Assembly: GCF_902859625.1 (NCBI RefSeq) | Contig: NZ_CADIJX010000003.1 | Location: 744,001-808,000, forward strand | DNA: 64,000 bases | Direction: 5' to 3' | Source of the DNA: Achromobacter pestifer | Lineage (GTDB): Bacteria; Pseudomonadota; Gammaproteobacteria; Burkholderiales; Burkholderiaceae_B | Shown: piece after piece, positions 14,937-23,085 of the stretch | How the letters are laid out: every line of letters starts with the position of its first letter | Position numbering within the stretch: the stretch's first letter is position 1 | The notes under the pieces: generated by a model | What the model was told of the DNA's origin: nothing | Seen by the model: only the letters and a program-made list of their open reading frames with translations | Database searches by the model: none | Made by a program: the position numbers and the translations under genes

Positions 14937-16382
14937 TTAAGAGGACTGACGAGCGGGACGTGGCAGGAGACGGCCCGGGTTGAAGGTGCCCATGGGATCC
15001 AGCGCGTGCTTGATGCGCTGCATGACCTCTACGGACACGGCGGGTTTGAACTGCAGAAAGGCTTGTTGCTTGAGTCGGCCAATGCCGTGTTCTGCGGAAA
15101 TGGAGCCGCCCAGACTGGCGGTAACTTCATGCACGACGTCATGCACTGCGTCTTCATGCGCGCGGAAGGCGGCCTCGTCCATGCCTGGGGGCTTGCTCTG
15201 GTTGTAGTGGAGATTGCCGTCGCCGACGTGGCCGAAGCACACGATGCGGATGCCGGGCATCAGCGCTTCCAGCCGGGCGCCTGCTGTGGCGATGAATTCG
15301 GGAATCCGGGAAACGGCCACGGAGATATCGTGCTTGATGGAGGGGCCGTCGAGCCGCTGTGCCTCCGGCACGTGCTCGCGCAATGCCCAGAACTCATGCG
15401 CCTGGCGGCCCGACGAGGCAATTACGGCGTCGGTCACGACGCCTTGCTCCATCGCTGCTTCCAACACGCCGTGAACCGCCGGCTCGGGATCCATTAGCTC
15501 AGAGGTTTCTGATACATCGAACAGCACCGCCCACGGGAACGGCTGCGCCAGCGGATCGCGCATACCGTCCAGCGGATGCGCAAGGACCTGGGTCAGCGTC
15601 TGGCGTCCGATCAATTCGAATGCTGTGACGCGCTCGCCCACCGCGTCCGTCAACCGGGCCAATAGGTCCACCGCCGCCTGCGGCGTCGGCGTGGCAACCC
15701 AAGCGGTCACCACTTTGCGAGGCAGGGCGTGCAGTTTGAATGAGGCGGCAGTAACCACGCCCAGCGTGCCTTCGCCGCCAATGAACAAGTGCTTAAGGTC
15801 ATAGCCGGTGTTGTCCTTGCGCAGCGTGCCCAACTGCGCAAGCACGCTGCCGTCGGCCAGCACCACTTCCAGTCCCAAGGTCAGGTCTCGCGTGTTGCCG
15901 TAGCGCAGCACCTGTTCGCCGCCAGCGTTGGTGGAAACCACGCCGCCCACTGTGGCGCTGCCCTCCGATGCCAGGGACAGGGCGAACAGCCGACCTGCGC
16001 CGCCAGCCGCTTGCTGGGCGGCAAGCACGGTGCAACCGGCTTCCAGCACGATGCTGTTGTCCAGCGCATCCACGTGGCGCACGGCGGTCATGCGATCCAG
16101 GCTTAGCACGACTTCCCGCCCCGAGGCGTCTGGCGTCGAGCCGCCGACCAGCCCCGTGTTGCCGCCCTGCGGCACCACGGCGACGCCCTGCGCGGCGCAT
16201 AGCGCCACCACGCGCGACACCTCGGACGTATTGGCCGGGCGGACCACGGCACGGGCGGCACCCGGAAAATTACGGCGCCAGTCTGCCGTGTAGCGGGCCG
16301 TGTCCGTCGCGCCGGCTAATACGTAGTTCGGGCCGACGATGGCGCCCAGCGCCGTGGCGAATGCATCGATCTGATTGGGCAT
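14937..16382 (-). CDS. FAD-linked D-2-hydroxyacid dehydrogenase (GlcD/D2HGDH type)
   Basis: This 481-residue protein belongs to the vanillyl-alcohol-oxidase FAD fold. The FAD-binding region includes VVPQGGNTGLVGGSTPD, and the GGVVSTNAGGEQVLRYGNTRD block and the GGEGTLGVVTAASFKL strand follow. The C-terminal substrate domain has the metal-ligand type FGHVGDGNLHYN and EHGIGRLK. It should oxidise a D-2-hydroxyacid (lactate, malate, 2-hydroxyglutarate or a thio analogue) to the 2-oxoacid. It is the first gene of the six-gene operon, divergent from the IclR gene. Confidence 0.88.
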   Translation of the reverse strand: MPNQIDAFATALGAIVGPNYVLAGATDTARYTADWRRNFPGAARAVVRPANTSEVSRVVALCAAQGVAVVPQGGNTGLVGGSTPDASGREVVLSLDRMTAVRHVDALDNSIVLEAGCTVLAAQQAAGGAGRLFALSLASEGSATVGGVVSTNAGGEQVLRYGNTRDLTLGLEVVLADGSVLAQLGTLRKDNTGYDLKHLFIGGEGTLGVVTAASFKLHALPRKVVTAWVATPTPQAAVDLLARLTDAVGERVTAFELIGRQTLTQVLAHPLDGMRDPLAQPFPWAVLFDVSETSELMDPEPAVHGVLEAAMEQGVVTDAVIASSGRQAHEFWALREHVPEAQRLDGPSIKHDISVAVSRIPEFIATAGARLEALMPGIRIVCFGHVGDGNLHYNQSKPPGMDEAAFRAHEDAVHDVVHEVTASLGGSISAEHGIGRLKQQAFLQFKPAVSVEVMQRIKHALDPMGTFNPGRLLPRPARQSS

Positions 16383-16485
16383 AATGCTACGGTTCGCATG
16401 GTCGGGGCGACGCTCCCGGTCCTGCGAGACGTGTGTCTCCTGGTTGAAATCAAGGTGGCGGTCCCTGGTCCGGTAGTCGCCGCTC

Positions 16486-16514
16486 GTTTCATTGATTAAA
16501 ATATGTTTTATTGA
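16486..16514. promoter_or_regulatory. Direct repeat GTTTYATTGA, probable IclR operator
   Basis: GTTTCATTGA (16486-16495) and GTTTTATTGA (16505-16514) are spaced by 19 bp in the 159-nt divergent promoter region between the dehydrogenase operon and the IclR gene. The same decamer, as a perfect inverted pair, lies before the MmgE/PrpD gene at 18690-18720. This suggests a shared regulon, most simply of the adjacent IclR protein. Confidence 0.55.
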
Positions 16515-16541
16515 GCAAAACTATAGGAAGCATTGGAAACC

Positions 16542-17270
16542 GTGTCAAGCGAAAATTCCCCCAAGCCGCCCATCGGCGTGCTCGAGCGCGGCATCTCCGT
16601 CCTGGAGTGTTTCGGCGAAGGCAATCTGCGCCTGTCGCTGCGCGACCTGGCTGAACGCACCGGGCTGGACAAAGCCACTCTGCTGCGCTTGCTGGGCGTG
16701 TTCATCAAAGCGCGCATGGTTCACCGCTACGACAGCAGCACCTACGCGCTGGGACCAGCGCTGCTGCACATGGGCATGCTCTACCGCGACACGTTCGACC
16801 TGGGTTCGCGCCTGCAGCCGGTGCTGCGCAGCATCATGGAGCAAACAGGCGAGACCGTAGCGCTGTATGTGCGCAGCGGCGAAGACCGGATCTGCCTGTA
16901 CCGCGAAAACACCTCCAAGGAAGTGCGTCACCATGTCGAGGTCGGCACGCGGATCAGTCTGAAGGACGGTGGATCATCCGCGCACGTGCTGCAGGCGTTT
17001 ACGGGCGGTGTCACGCCGTTGGAGCGCGAAATTCAAGAAAAAGGCTATGCCATGACCCGTTCGGAACGGGTCGCGGAAATGGCGTCGGTAGCCGTGCCGG
17101 TGTTCGACGGCGATGAGGCCTTCGTGGGCGCGCTGGTAGTGTTGGGGCTGGCATCGCGCCACAATGAAGCGGCGCAGCGCAAGGCAGTGGACATTGCGCG
17201 CCACGAACTGGCGCAGCAAGGGTTCCGCACCTCTCCGCCCGCCGCCTGGAGGCCGCGGGCCTGTTCGTGA
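16542..17270 (+). CDS. IclR-family transcriptional regulator
   Basis: The start is taken at GTG 16542, 11 nt after AGGAAG; a TTG at 16533 is too close to it. The protein of 242 residues has the N-terminal winged helix (PIGVLERGISVLECF, LSLRDLAERTGLDKATLLRLL). The C-terminal effector domain has ETVALYVRSGEDRICLYREN and GGSSAHVLQAF. IclR regulators sense small acids and usually control divergent catabolic operons, here the dehydrogenase operon to the left and probably the MmgE/PrpD gene to the right. Confidence 0.9.
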   Translation: MSSENSPKPPIGVLERGISVLECFGEGNLRLSLRDLAERTGLDKATLLRLLGVFIKARMVHRYDSSTYALGPALLHMGMLYRDTFDLGSRLQPVLRSIMEQTGETVALYVRSGEDRICLYRENTSKEVRHHVEVGTRISLKDGGSSAHVLQAFTGGVTPLEREIQEKGYAMTRSERVAEMASVAVPVFDGDEAFVGALVVLGLASRHNEAAQRKAVDIARHELAQQGFRTSPPAAWRPRACS

Positions 17271-17299
17271 CGCATCCGTCTCGCCCGCGCCGGGTCCGT

Positions 17300-18682
17300 C
17301 TAAAGGCGTTGTGTTTGCCCGAACAGCATTGGGGCGGGCAGGCAGATGTCCCCGTCCCGGCTTGTGTCGATAAATCGCTCGCACCAAGCCACGATGGCGC
17401 CGGCCGTCGCGTCGTCCATCACCGGCGCGAAGGCGCGCATACGTGTTTGCAGCGCTTCCCAGGTATAGGGATCTTCAGGATCGCCCCGGCGCAGCTTTCT
17501 CAGCGCGCTCAACTGACGCCCGTTTTTCAGGGTCAGCGTGACACGGCAGGGTCGCAGGCGCGGAAACTCCTGCTGGAAGAGATCGCTTGCGCGCACCGTG
17601 ATCCGGCGCGCAAGCGCCAGCAGGTCCTGCGCATGCAGATCGGGCGATTCCATGTCGGCGATGCCCAGCTCGCCTGCAAGCAGCAAGCGCGACACCACAT
17701 ACCGCAGCGAGAAGCAGGTCTCCGCCGGTCTGGCGGGCCAGTCGACACCGGCGATCTTGAGCGCATGGGTGAAGATTTCCACGTCCACGGATTCGATCTC
17801 GTGTGGAGCGGGCGCATGCAAGTCCAGCAATTCCCGGACGGCATCCAATGGCGTGAAGAGCTGCGCGCAGCATGGCCAGGCCTTGATCGTGGCGGTGTTC
17901 AGGCGTTCGGGCGCCTCCAGGCCGCCGTCCAACGCGCCCAGCGGGCCGTCTCCGTCCAGCAAGCGATAAAGCCCGCGCGGACCCGTGGCAAAGCGTTGAG
18001 CGCCGGGCAACCCGGCACGCGCGGCGTAAGCCGCCGCCATGCCGTTGCGCACCGCAAAGGCGGGGTGGAGCGATTTGGCTTCATGCGCGCCATCATCCAC
18101 AAGTTGCCATAAGCCCGCCGCCTGCGTGGCGCCGATGCCCAGCGCATGATGAAATGGCTCCGGCGCCAGCCCCAAGGCAACGCCAGCCGCTGCAGCAGCC
18201 CCCACGGTGCCGGCCGTCGCGGTGGCATGAAAGCCGGCCGCATGCCGTGTGCCCAGCGCCTCGCCGAGCCTCAACGACACTTCATAGCCCGCGATGATGG
18301 CATCCGCCACATGCCGTTGCGTCATGACTCCGTTTGCCGCCAGCGCCAATACCGGGGTGACGGAGACAACGCCCGGATGCAGCATGGCGGCGCGATGCGC
18401 GTCGTCGATTTCCCGGATATGGGCAATGGCCGCGTTGGCGAATGCCGCGCCATTGGGGTTCATTCCCGAGCCGCCAAACACGGGGGCTACGCCCGTCCCA
18501 GGATGGCAATCGCGAGCCGCACTGCGGTAGGTTGCCGCGGCGGATGCCTCCTTGGCCGACCATCCGGCAGTGAACCAGTCCAGCAGGGCCTGCGCCAGAC
18601 GCTCTCGCGTGGGCATGGAAATGGGCCGTTGGCGCATGCTGCCAAGGTGGGCGACCAAGGTGTTTTCGGGTATGGTGGTCAT
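17300..18682 (-). CDS. MmgE/PrpD family protein
   Basis: The start MTTIPENTLVAHLG at 18682 gives 460 residues, the usual family length; upstream in-frame codons are not family-like. Typical blocks are FAGxxMNPNGAAFANAAIAH-like GGSGMNPNGAAFANAAIAHI, REIDDAHRAAMLHPGVVSVT, and GATQAAGLWQLVDDGAHEAK with SLHPAFAVRNGM. The family includes 2-methylcitrate dehydratase, cis-aconitate decarboxylase and iminodisuccinate epimerase. With no methylcitrate genes around, PrpD itself is unlikely. A strong inverted repeat just upstream matches the IclR-region element. Confidence 0.88.
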   Translation of the reverse strand: MTTIPENTLVAHLGSMRQRPISMPTRERLAQALLDWFTAGWSAKEASAAATYRSAARDCHPGTGVAPVFGGSGMNPNGAAFANAAIAHIREIDDAHRAAMLHPGVVSVTPVLALAANGVMTQRHVADAIIAGYEVSLRLGEALGTRHAAGFHATATAGTVGAAAAAGVALGLAPEPFHHALGIGATQAAGLWQLVDDGAHEAKSLHPAFAVRNGMAAAYAARAGLPGAQRFATGPRGLYRLLDGDGPLGALDGGLEAPERLNTATIKAWPCCAQLFTPLDAVRELLDLHAPAPHEIESVDVEIFTHALKIAGVDWPARPAETCFSLRYVVSRLLLAGELGIADMESPDLHAQDLLALARRITVRASDLFQQEFPRLRPCRVTLTLKNGRQLSALRKLRRGDPEDPYTWEALQTRMRAFAPVMDDATAGAIVAWCERFIDTSRDGDICLPAPMLFGQTQRL

Positions 18683-18689
18683 TATTTTT

Positions 18690-18720
18690 GTTTCATTGAA
18701 TGGAATAAGTTTCAATGAAA
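18690..18720. promoter_or_regulatory. Inverted repeat upstream of MmgE/PrpD gene
   Basis: TTTCATTGAA (18691-18700) and TTCAATGAAA (18711-18720) are perfect 10-bp arms 10 bp apart, 8-38 nt upstream of the minus-strand start. The left arm plus its preceding G is identical to the GTTTCATTGA seen next to the IclR gene. Confidence 0.6.
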
Positions 18721-18806
18721 GAAACAATAAACTATCTTGGCCGCAATGGAAACCTCCCGCGAATCGGGCACCTGGGCGGCCTGTCCCGTTCGGCGGGCCT
18801 GGACTT

Positions 18807-19535
18807 TCAGGCGGCAGGTTCCCACCGCCCGGACTGCGGGCTGACCATCGCTTGCACCCCCCCTTTCCAAACCTGCTCTTCATTCAAGCGCGCCGCGACG
18901 TCCGGGCTCACATCGAATTCCACCCCAAGCACCCGCGCCACGCACTCCGCTTCGATGGGCAATTCCCATGTCAGGAACAATTGGGTGAGATCTTCGCCCG
19001 TGGCGAAGTCAGCTGTCTGGAAGGCGTTGGTGCCGCGTGGGACCACGGCATGTGGCTGGCAGGTGTCGAAGACGATGGCGGTGCCTCGGGTGAGCGCAAT
19101 CCGGTCGCCGGTGGATGGAAAGCACACGTCCAGCCCCTTGTCTTCGCTCAGGAATAGATTGCAGAAGGCCGCGCCGCCGTACTGCTCGCCATCATGGTGA
19201 TACCTGGCGCCGCGGCATGCCATCAGCGCGATATCGCTGTCGGCAAGCACGTCGCCCATCCCCAACGTGCGCGTCCACGCAGCCATGGCTTGCAGGCAGT
19301 GCTTGTAGTCGGGCCAGCGCACTTGCGTACGCGCCAACGGCATGGCTTCGACGTCGCCGGGCTCCAGGCACAAGCGGGTCGCGATCTCGCGGTTCCAATC
19401 GGCGATCAGGCGGTCAGGGGGCGCTGGCACGTCAACCATGCCCGACAGCACGATGCCGCTGACACTGCGGCTGCGAAGGGCGTCGCCGCTGTGGAAGTAG
19501 GAGGTCAGGCGGCCAGGAAAAGGGGGGCGGGTCAT
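18807..19535 (-). CDS. Uncharacterised protein, possible 2-oxoglutarate/Fe(II) oxygenase fold
   Basis: The ATG at 19533-19535 overlaps the LysR stop as ATGA, giving 242 residues and implying coupled translation. I do not recognise a named family. The centre reads MACRGARYHHDGEQYGGAAF, with an HxD pair, and about 53 residues later comes FDTCQPHAVVPRG, with a distal His and an Arg. That spacing fits the metal triad of 2-oxoglutarate/Fe(II) dioxygenases on a double-stranded beta-helix. There is no signal peptide. Tight linkage to the LysR regulator suggests a role in the same pathway as the divergent lyase. Confidence 0.55.
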   Translation of the reverse strand: MTRPPFPGRLTSYFHSGDALRSRSVSGIVLSGMVDVPAPPDRLIADWNREIATRLCLEPGDVEAMPLARTQVRWPDYKHCLQAMAAWTRTLGMGDVLADSDIALMACRGARYHHDGEQYGGAAFCNLFLSEDKGLDVCFPSTGDRIALTRGTAIVFDTCQPHAVVPRGTNAFQTADFATGEDLTQLFLTWELPIEAECVARVLGVEFDVSPDVAARLNEEQVWKGGVQAMVSPQSGRWEPAA

Positions 19536-20431
19536 CGGGCAGGGCTGGCCAGGTTCAGGGAAGCGAATACCGCTTGCACGCATTCCGTCATTTTGCTGGC
19601 CAGGGCGCCAACGGGAAAGTGATCGGAGGTAACCGCGTAACTAGGGAACTCGATGCGCTCCGAGAAAGGGATCTCGCGCAGCTCAGGCATGTTCAGCGTG
19701 CGCGATACCACCGGATTGATGATCGACACGCCCAAGCCCCTGCTGACCATCGAGCAGATGGTGGTGGCGTAGGGCGTTTCGATTGAGAGGATTCTTGAGT
19801 CGTTCGGAAAGTGCCGATCGACCGCCGCACGGTTGAAACTGCCGGCCGGCAGCGAGATGAAGTTCTCGTCATTGAAATCGGCGGGCTTCAGTGATTTCTT
19901 GCGAGCCAAGCGGTGGGTGCCGGGCACGATTCCAACACCATGCGCCATGTTGATCCGTGCGAAGTGCAGGCCGGGCACGTCGGTCTGGATGGAACAGAAG
20001 CCAATGTCGCAAAAGCCGGTGGCCATCCATTTGGCCACCACATCCGATCCGCCCGTACTGACCACGACAGGGATGTCCGAAACGGTTTCCCGGAACAAGC
20101 GGATGGCGTCCGGCAGTACGCATTGCATGATGGAACCCACGGCGCCGACCCTGAGCAGACCCGTGCCGCGCCGACGAATGGAGCTGGCGCTGTCGTTCAA
20201 TGATTCCAGACCGATGAACGCACGTTCGACGTCGGCGTAGAAGGCATCGGCTTCAGCGGTGGGGATCAGCCGGGTGCCGACACGCTTGAACAGGACGAAG
20301 CCCAGAGCGTTTTCCAGCAGGGCGATCCAGCGGCTGACATTCGGTTGCGAGGTATGCAGCAGCCCAGCCGCCGTGGTCATGGAGCGCGTCATCATCACGG
20401 CGCGAAACGCTTCGACTTGCTTGAAATTCAT
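19532..20431 (-). CDS. LysR-family transcriptional regulator
   Basis: The start MNFKQVEAFRAVMMTRSMT at 20431 gives 299 residues, the normal length; further upstream codons are not part of the family. The N-terminal winged helix (TTAAGLLHTSQPNVSRWIALLE) is clear. The effector domain follows (GLLRVGAVGSIMQCVLPDAIR). It is divergent from the ArgH-like lyase gene with a 127-nt gap carrying an ATAAT-N7-ATTAT site. LysR proteins usually activate the divergent gene in response to a pathway intermediate. Some relatives control opine and amino-acid catabolism. Confidence 0.9.
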   Translation of the reverse strand: MNFKQVEAFRAVMMTRSMTTAAGLLHTSQPNVSRWIALLENALGFVLFKRVGTRLIPTAEADAFYADVERAFIGLESLNDSASSIRRRGTGLLRVGAVGSIMQCVLPDAIRLFRETVSDIPVVVSTGGSDVVAKWMATGFCDIGFCSIQTDVPGLHFARINMAHGVGIVPGTHRLARKKSLKPADFNDENFISLPAGSFNRAAVDRHFPNDSRILSIETPYATTICSMVSRGLGVSIINPVVSRTLNMPELREIPFSERIEFPSYAVTSDHFPVGALASKMTECVQAVFASLNLASPAR

Positions 20432-20456
20432 CGATCCGTCCCCGGTCAATCGAGGA

Positions 20457-20473
20457 ATAATCATATCAATTAT
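20457..20473. promoter_or_regulatory. LysR-type box ATAAT-N7-ATTAT
   Basis: This perfect 5-bp inverted repeat with a T-N11-A core lies in the divergent promoter region, 26 nt from the LysR start and about 85 nt before the lyase ATG. The position is standard for an autoregulating LysR site. Confidence 0.5.
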
Positions 20474-20558
20474 GTATTCAAAGCCGTAAATATCTGATTT
20501 GACGCATGAGTTGGCGCAGACGGAGACTACCGTTTCCCCCGTTCCCATCCGGACTGAA

Positions 20559-22088
20559 ATGGAATCCAAAGTCAGCAGCCGCCTGAAGCAACCGCTAGCC
20601 CCGGAAGTGCTTCAATACATTTTCCTTCCGCGCTTGAATCGCGAGTTCTTCGCCAATTTCGAGATGCTGAATCAGATCAATCTTGCGCATCTGGTCATGC
20701 TGCATGAGCAGGGCATCCTGGATCACGGCGCATCGGTTCGGCTGGCCGACGCCTTGCTGAAGATGCAGGCGGATGGCCCGGATGGCATCGAGCTGGACCC
20801 GGCGCGCGAAGAGGCCTACTTCAACTACGAAGCGCATCTGATCAAGCTGGTCGGGCAAGAGCTGGGCGGACGCCTGCATACCGCGCGCAGCCGCAATGAC
20901 ATCGGCGCCACCATTGATCGCATCCGGGCACGGGATTTCGCCACGCGGATCGCGGCTGCATTGATCGACGTCGCGGAAGCGGCGCTTTTGCAGGCGGACA
21001 AATACGCTGACTGTGTGATGCCCGGCTACACGCACATGCAAGCCGCGCAACCGATCACGTATGGCTATTACCTGTCGGCGTTGGTTGATGCCTGGTCGCG
21101 GGACGTTGACCGCTTGCTGCATGCCTTGGACACCGCGGATGCGTCTCCGTTGGGCGCTTGCGCGCTGGCGGGTACCTCGTTCCCGATTGATCGAGATGCC
21201 ACCAGCGCGATGCTGGGCTTCAGCGCGCCACTGGCGAATTCGCTGGACGGCGTGGCCTCGCGGGATTTTGCATTGGAGCTGAGCGCGGCATTGTCGATCA
21301 TGATGATCACCAGCAGCCGGATGGTGCAGGACTTCTACATCTGGTCGACACCGGAATTCGGCTTCCTGTCTTTTCCTGACAGCATCGCCAGTACGTCCAG
21401 CATCATGCCGCAGAAGAAGAATCCGGCCGTGTTGGAGTATCTGCGCGGCAAGACGGGCCACTTGATCGGGTTGACGTCGGCCGCATTCTCAACGGTCAAG
21501 TCCACCCATTTCACGCATTCCGGAGACAGCAGCCGGGAAAGCACCCGGACCTGCTGGGAAGCCTGCGATGAAGCGCTGAAATCGCTGGCGCTGATCAAGC
21601 TGCTGGTGCAGCGGGTGGAGCCAAACCGCGCGCGCATGGCGTCCCGCGCGGCCGAAGATTTCTCAACCGTCACGGATCTGGCCGATTTGTTGGTTCGCAA
21701 GGCCGACGCCTCTTTCCGCGATGCGCACCACATCATCGGCGCCGTGGTGCGGCAGGCGCTGGAAGCGGGCATTTTCGCCCGAGACATCACGCCTCAGATG
21801 GTCAATGCCGCAGCCGCGCAACAACTTGGCCGGCAGGTCGCGTTGCAGCAGGCGGATATCAGCGCCTGCCTGGACCCGGTTCGCAACGTGGCCGCACGCC
21901 AATCGTTCGGCGGGCCGGCGCCTGGCCTGGTTGTTAATCACATCGAAGAACAGAGAACGTTGCTGGCGCGCAAGCGCAGCGTCATCACGGCAACGGCGCA
22001 GCGTGTGGCCAACGCACAAGATCTGCTGCAACAACGAGTGCATGCGCTTGTTTCATCCGAGTCCGCGGTGCCGTCCGTCCAGGCATGA
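20559..22088 (+). CDS. Argininosuccinate-lyase-like enzyme (fumarase superfamily)
   Basis: The start is uncertain: ATG 20559 (509 residues) is preferred over a TTG at 20499, but neither has a clear ribosome binding site. Motifs are LGGRLHTARSRNDIGAT, MPGYTHMQAAQPIT and the superfamily loop SSIMPQKKNPAVLEYLRGKTG. These are ArgH-like, but the protein is longer than true ArgH (about 460) and is paired with a Bug gene rather than with arg genes. ArgH relatives include EDDS lyase, which splits aminopolycarboxylates to fumarate. A catabolic C-N lyase is therefore the better guess. Confidence 0.8.
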   Translation: MESKVSSRLKQPLAPEVLQYIFLPRLNREFFANFEMLNQINLAHLVMLHEQGILDHGASVRLADALLKMQADGPDGIELDPAREEAYFNYEAHLIKLVGQELGGRLHTARSRNDIGATIDRIRARDFATRIAAALIDVAEAALLQADKYADCVMPGYTHMQAAQPITYGYYLSALVDAWSRDVDRLLHALDTADASPLGACALAGTSFPIDRDATSAMLGFSAPLANSLDGVASRDFALELSAALSIMMITSSRMVQDFYIWSTPEFGFLSFPDSIASTSSIMPQKKNPAVLEYLRGKTGHLIGLTSAAFSTVKSTHFTHSGDSSRESTRTCWEACDEALKSLALIKLLVQRVEPNRARMASRAAEDFSTVTDLADLLVRKADASFRDAHHIIGAVVRQALEAGIFARDITPQMVNAAAAQQLGRQVALQQADISACLDPVRNVAARQSFGGPAPGLVVNHIEEQRTLLARKRSVITATAQRVANAQDLLQQRVHALVSSESAVPSVQA

Positions 22089-22116
22089 CCGACCATACAA
22101 ATCAAGGGGAATAATC

Positions 22117-23085
22117 ATGTTGAAGTATGTCGCGGCGGTGGCCGCAGCCATGGGGTTGGGCCTTGGGGGCCAAGCCCATGCTCAGTCCTATCCTTCCAAG
22201 CCGATCACGATGGTGGTGCCCTTCGCGCCAGGTGGAACGGTGAATCTGATGGGGCGCCTGCTTGCCAATCGGATGTCAGAGATGCTGGGCCAGACGGTCA
22301 TTGTGGAAAACAAGCCGGGGGGCGGCGGCAGCATCGGCGCGAACTTCGTCGCCAAGGCGCCGGCCGATGGCTATACCTTGTTGCTGGCGACGATGGGGCA
22401 GCAATCCATTCAACCGTTGCTGACCAAGAACCTGCCGTACGACGCCATCAAGGATTTTGCGCCGGTCGCGCTGTTTTCCACGGTGCCGAACGTGCTGGCG
22501 GTGTCGGCGGATACGCCAGCCAGGAACGTCGCGGAACTGGTGGCATATGCGAAGCAGAACCCTGGAAAATTGAACATGGCGTCGGCGGGGATGGGTTCCG
22601 TCAATCATCTGACGGGCGAGTTGTTCATGTACCGATCAGGCGCCAAGTTCGAGCATGTGCCTTATCGCGGCGCGGGCCCGGCGACGTCCGATCTGTTGTC
22701 GGGGCAGGTGCAAGTGCTGTTTGCGAATCTGCCGAACGTGTTGGCGTATATCAAGTCAGGCAAGGTGCGCGTACTGGCCGTGGCCAGCGAGCAGCGCAGT
22801 GCTGCGATTCCCGATGTGCCGACGTTGGCCGAGGCTGGGGTGAAGGACGCCGTGGTCGAATCCTGGTACGGCGTGATGGCGCCAGCGGGCACGCCTGCCG
22901 ATGTGATCCGCAAGCTACAGGACACGGTCATCAGCCTGGCCAAGGACGAGTCCATGATTGCCCACCTGGCTGAGCAGGGCGCGGTGCCGTTTCCCGGAAC
23001 CAGCGCCGACCTTGCCAAGTTGTCCAACGAAGAAACCGAGCGTTGGAAGCGCATCATCGAGAGCGCGGACGTGCAGGCGAACTGA
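22117..23085 (+). CDS. Bug-family TTT periplasmic solute-binding protein
   Basis: The ATG at 22117 follows AAGGGGA and opens a signal peptide (MLKYVAAVAAAMGLGLGGQA, cleaved near AHAQS). The 322-residue product has SYPSKPITMVVPFAPGGTVN, VIVENKPGGGGSIGANFVA and VPYRGAGPATSDLLSGQVQV, all standard Bug blocks. It lies 28 nt after the ArgH-like lyase gene, so it probably binds that enzyme's substrate in the periplasm. No tctA or tctB genes accompany it. Its stop codon abuts the stop of the convergent hydrolase gene with no spacer. Confidence 0.9.
   Translation: MLKYVAAVAAAMGLGLGGQAHAQSYPSKPITMVVPFAPGGTVNLMGRLLANRMSEMLGQTVIVENKPGGGGSIGANFVAKAPADGYTLLLATMGQQSIQPLLTKNLPYDAIKDFAPVALFSTVPNVLAVSADTPARNVAELVAYAKQNPGKLNMASAGMGSVNHLTGELFMYRSGAKFEHVPYRGAGPATSDLLSGQVQVLFANLPNVLAYIKSGKVRVLAVASEQRSAAIPDVPTLAEAGVKDAVVESWYGVMAPAGTPADVIRKLQDTVISLAKDESMIAHLAEQGAVPFPGTSADLAKLSNEETERWKRIIESADVQAN

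Noticed and set aside
17300..18682. MmgE/PrpD gene as 2-methylcitrate dehydratase of propionate catabolism
   Set aside because: No prpB, prpC or acnD-like gene is near, and the regulator is IclR rather than PrpR.
20559..22088. ArgH-like gene as the housekeeping argininosuccinate lyase
   Set aside because: It is longer than ArgH, has an N-terminal extension, and is paired with a Bug gene and LysR regulator rather than arginine genes.
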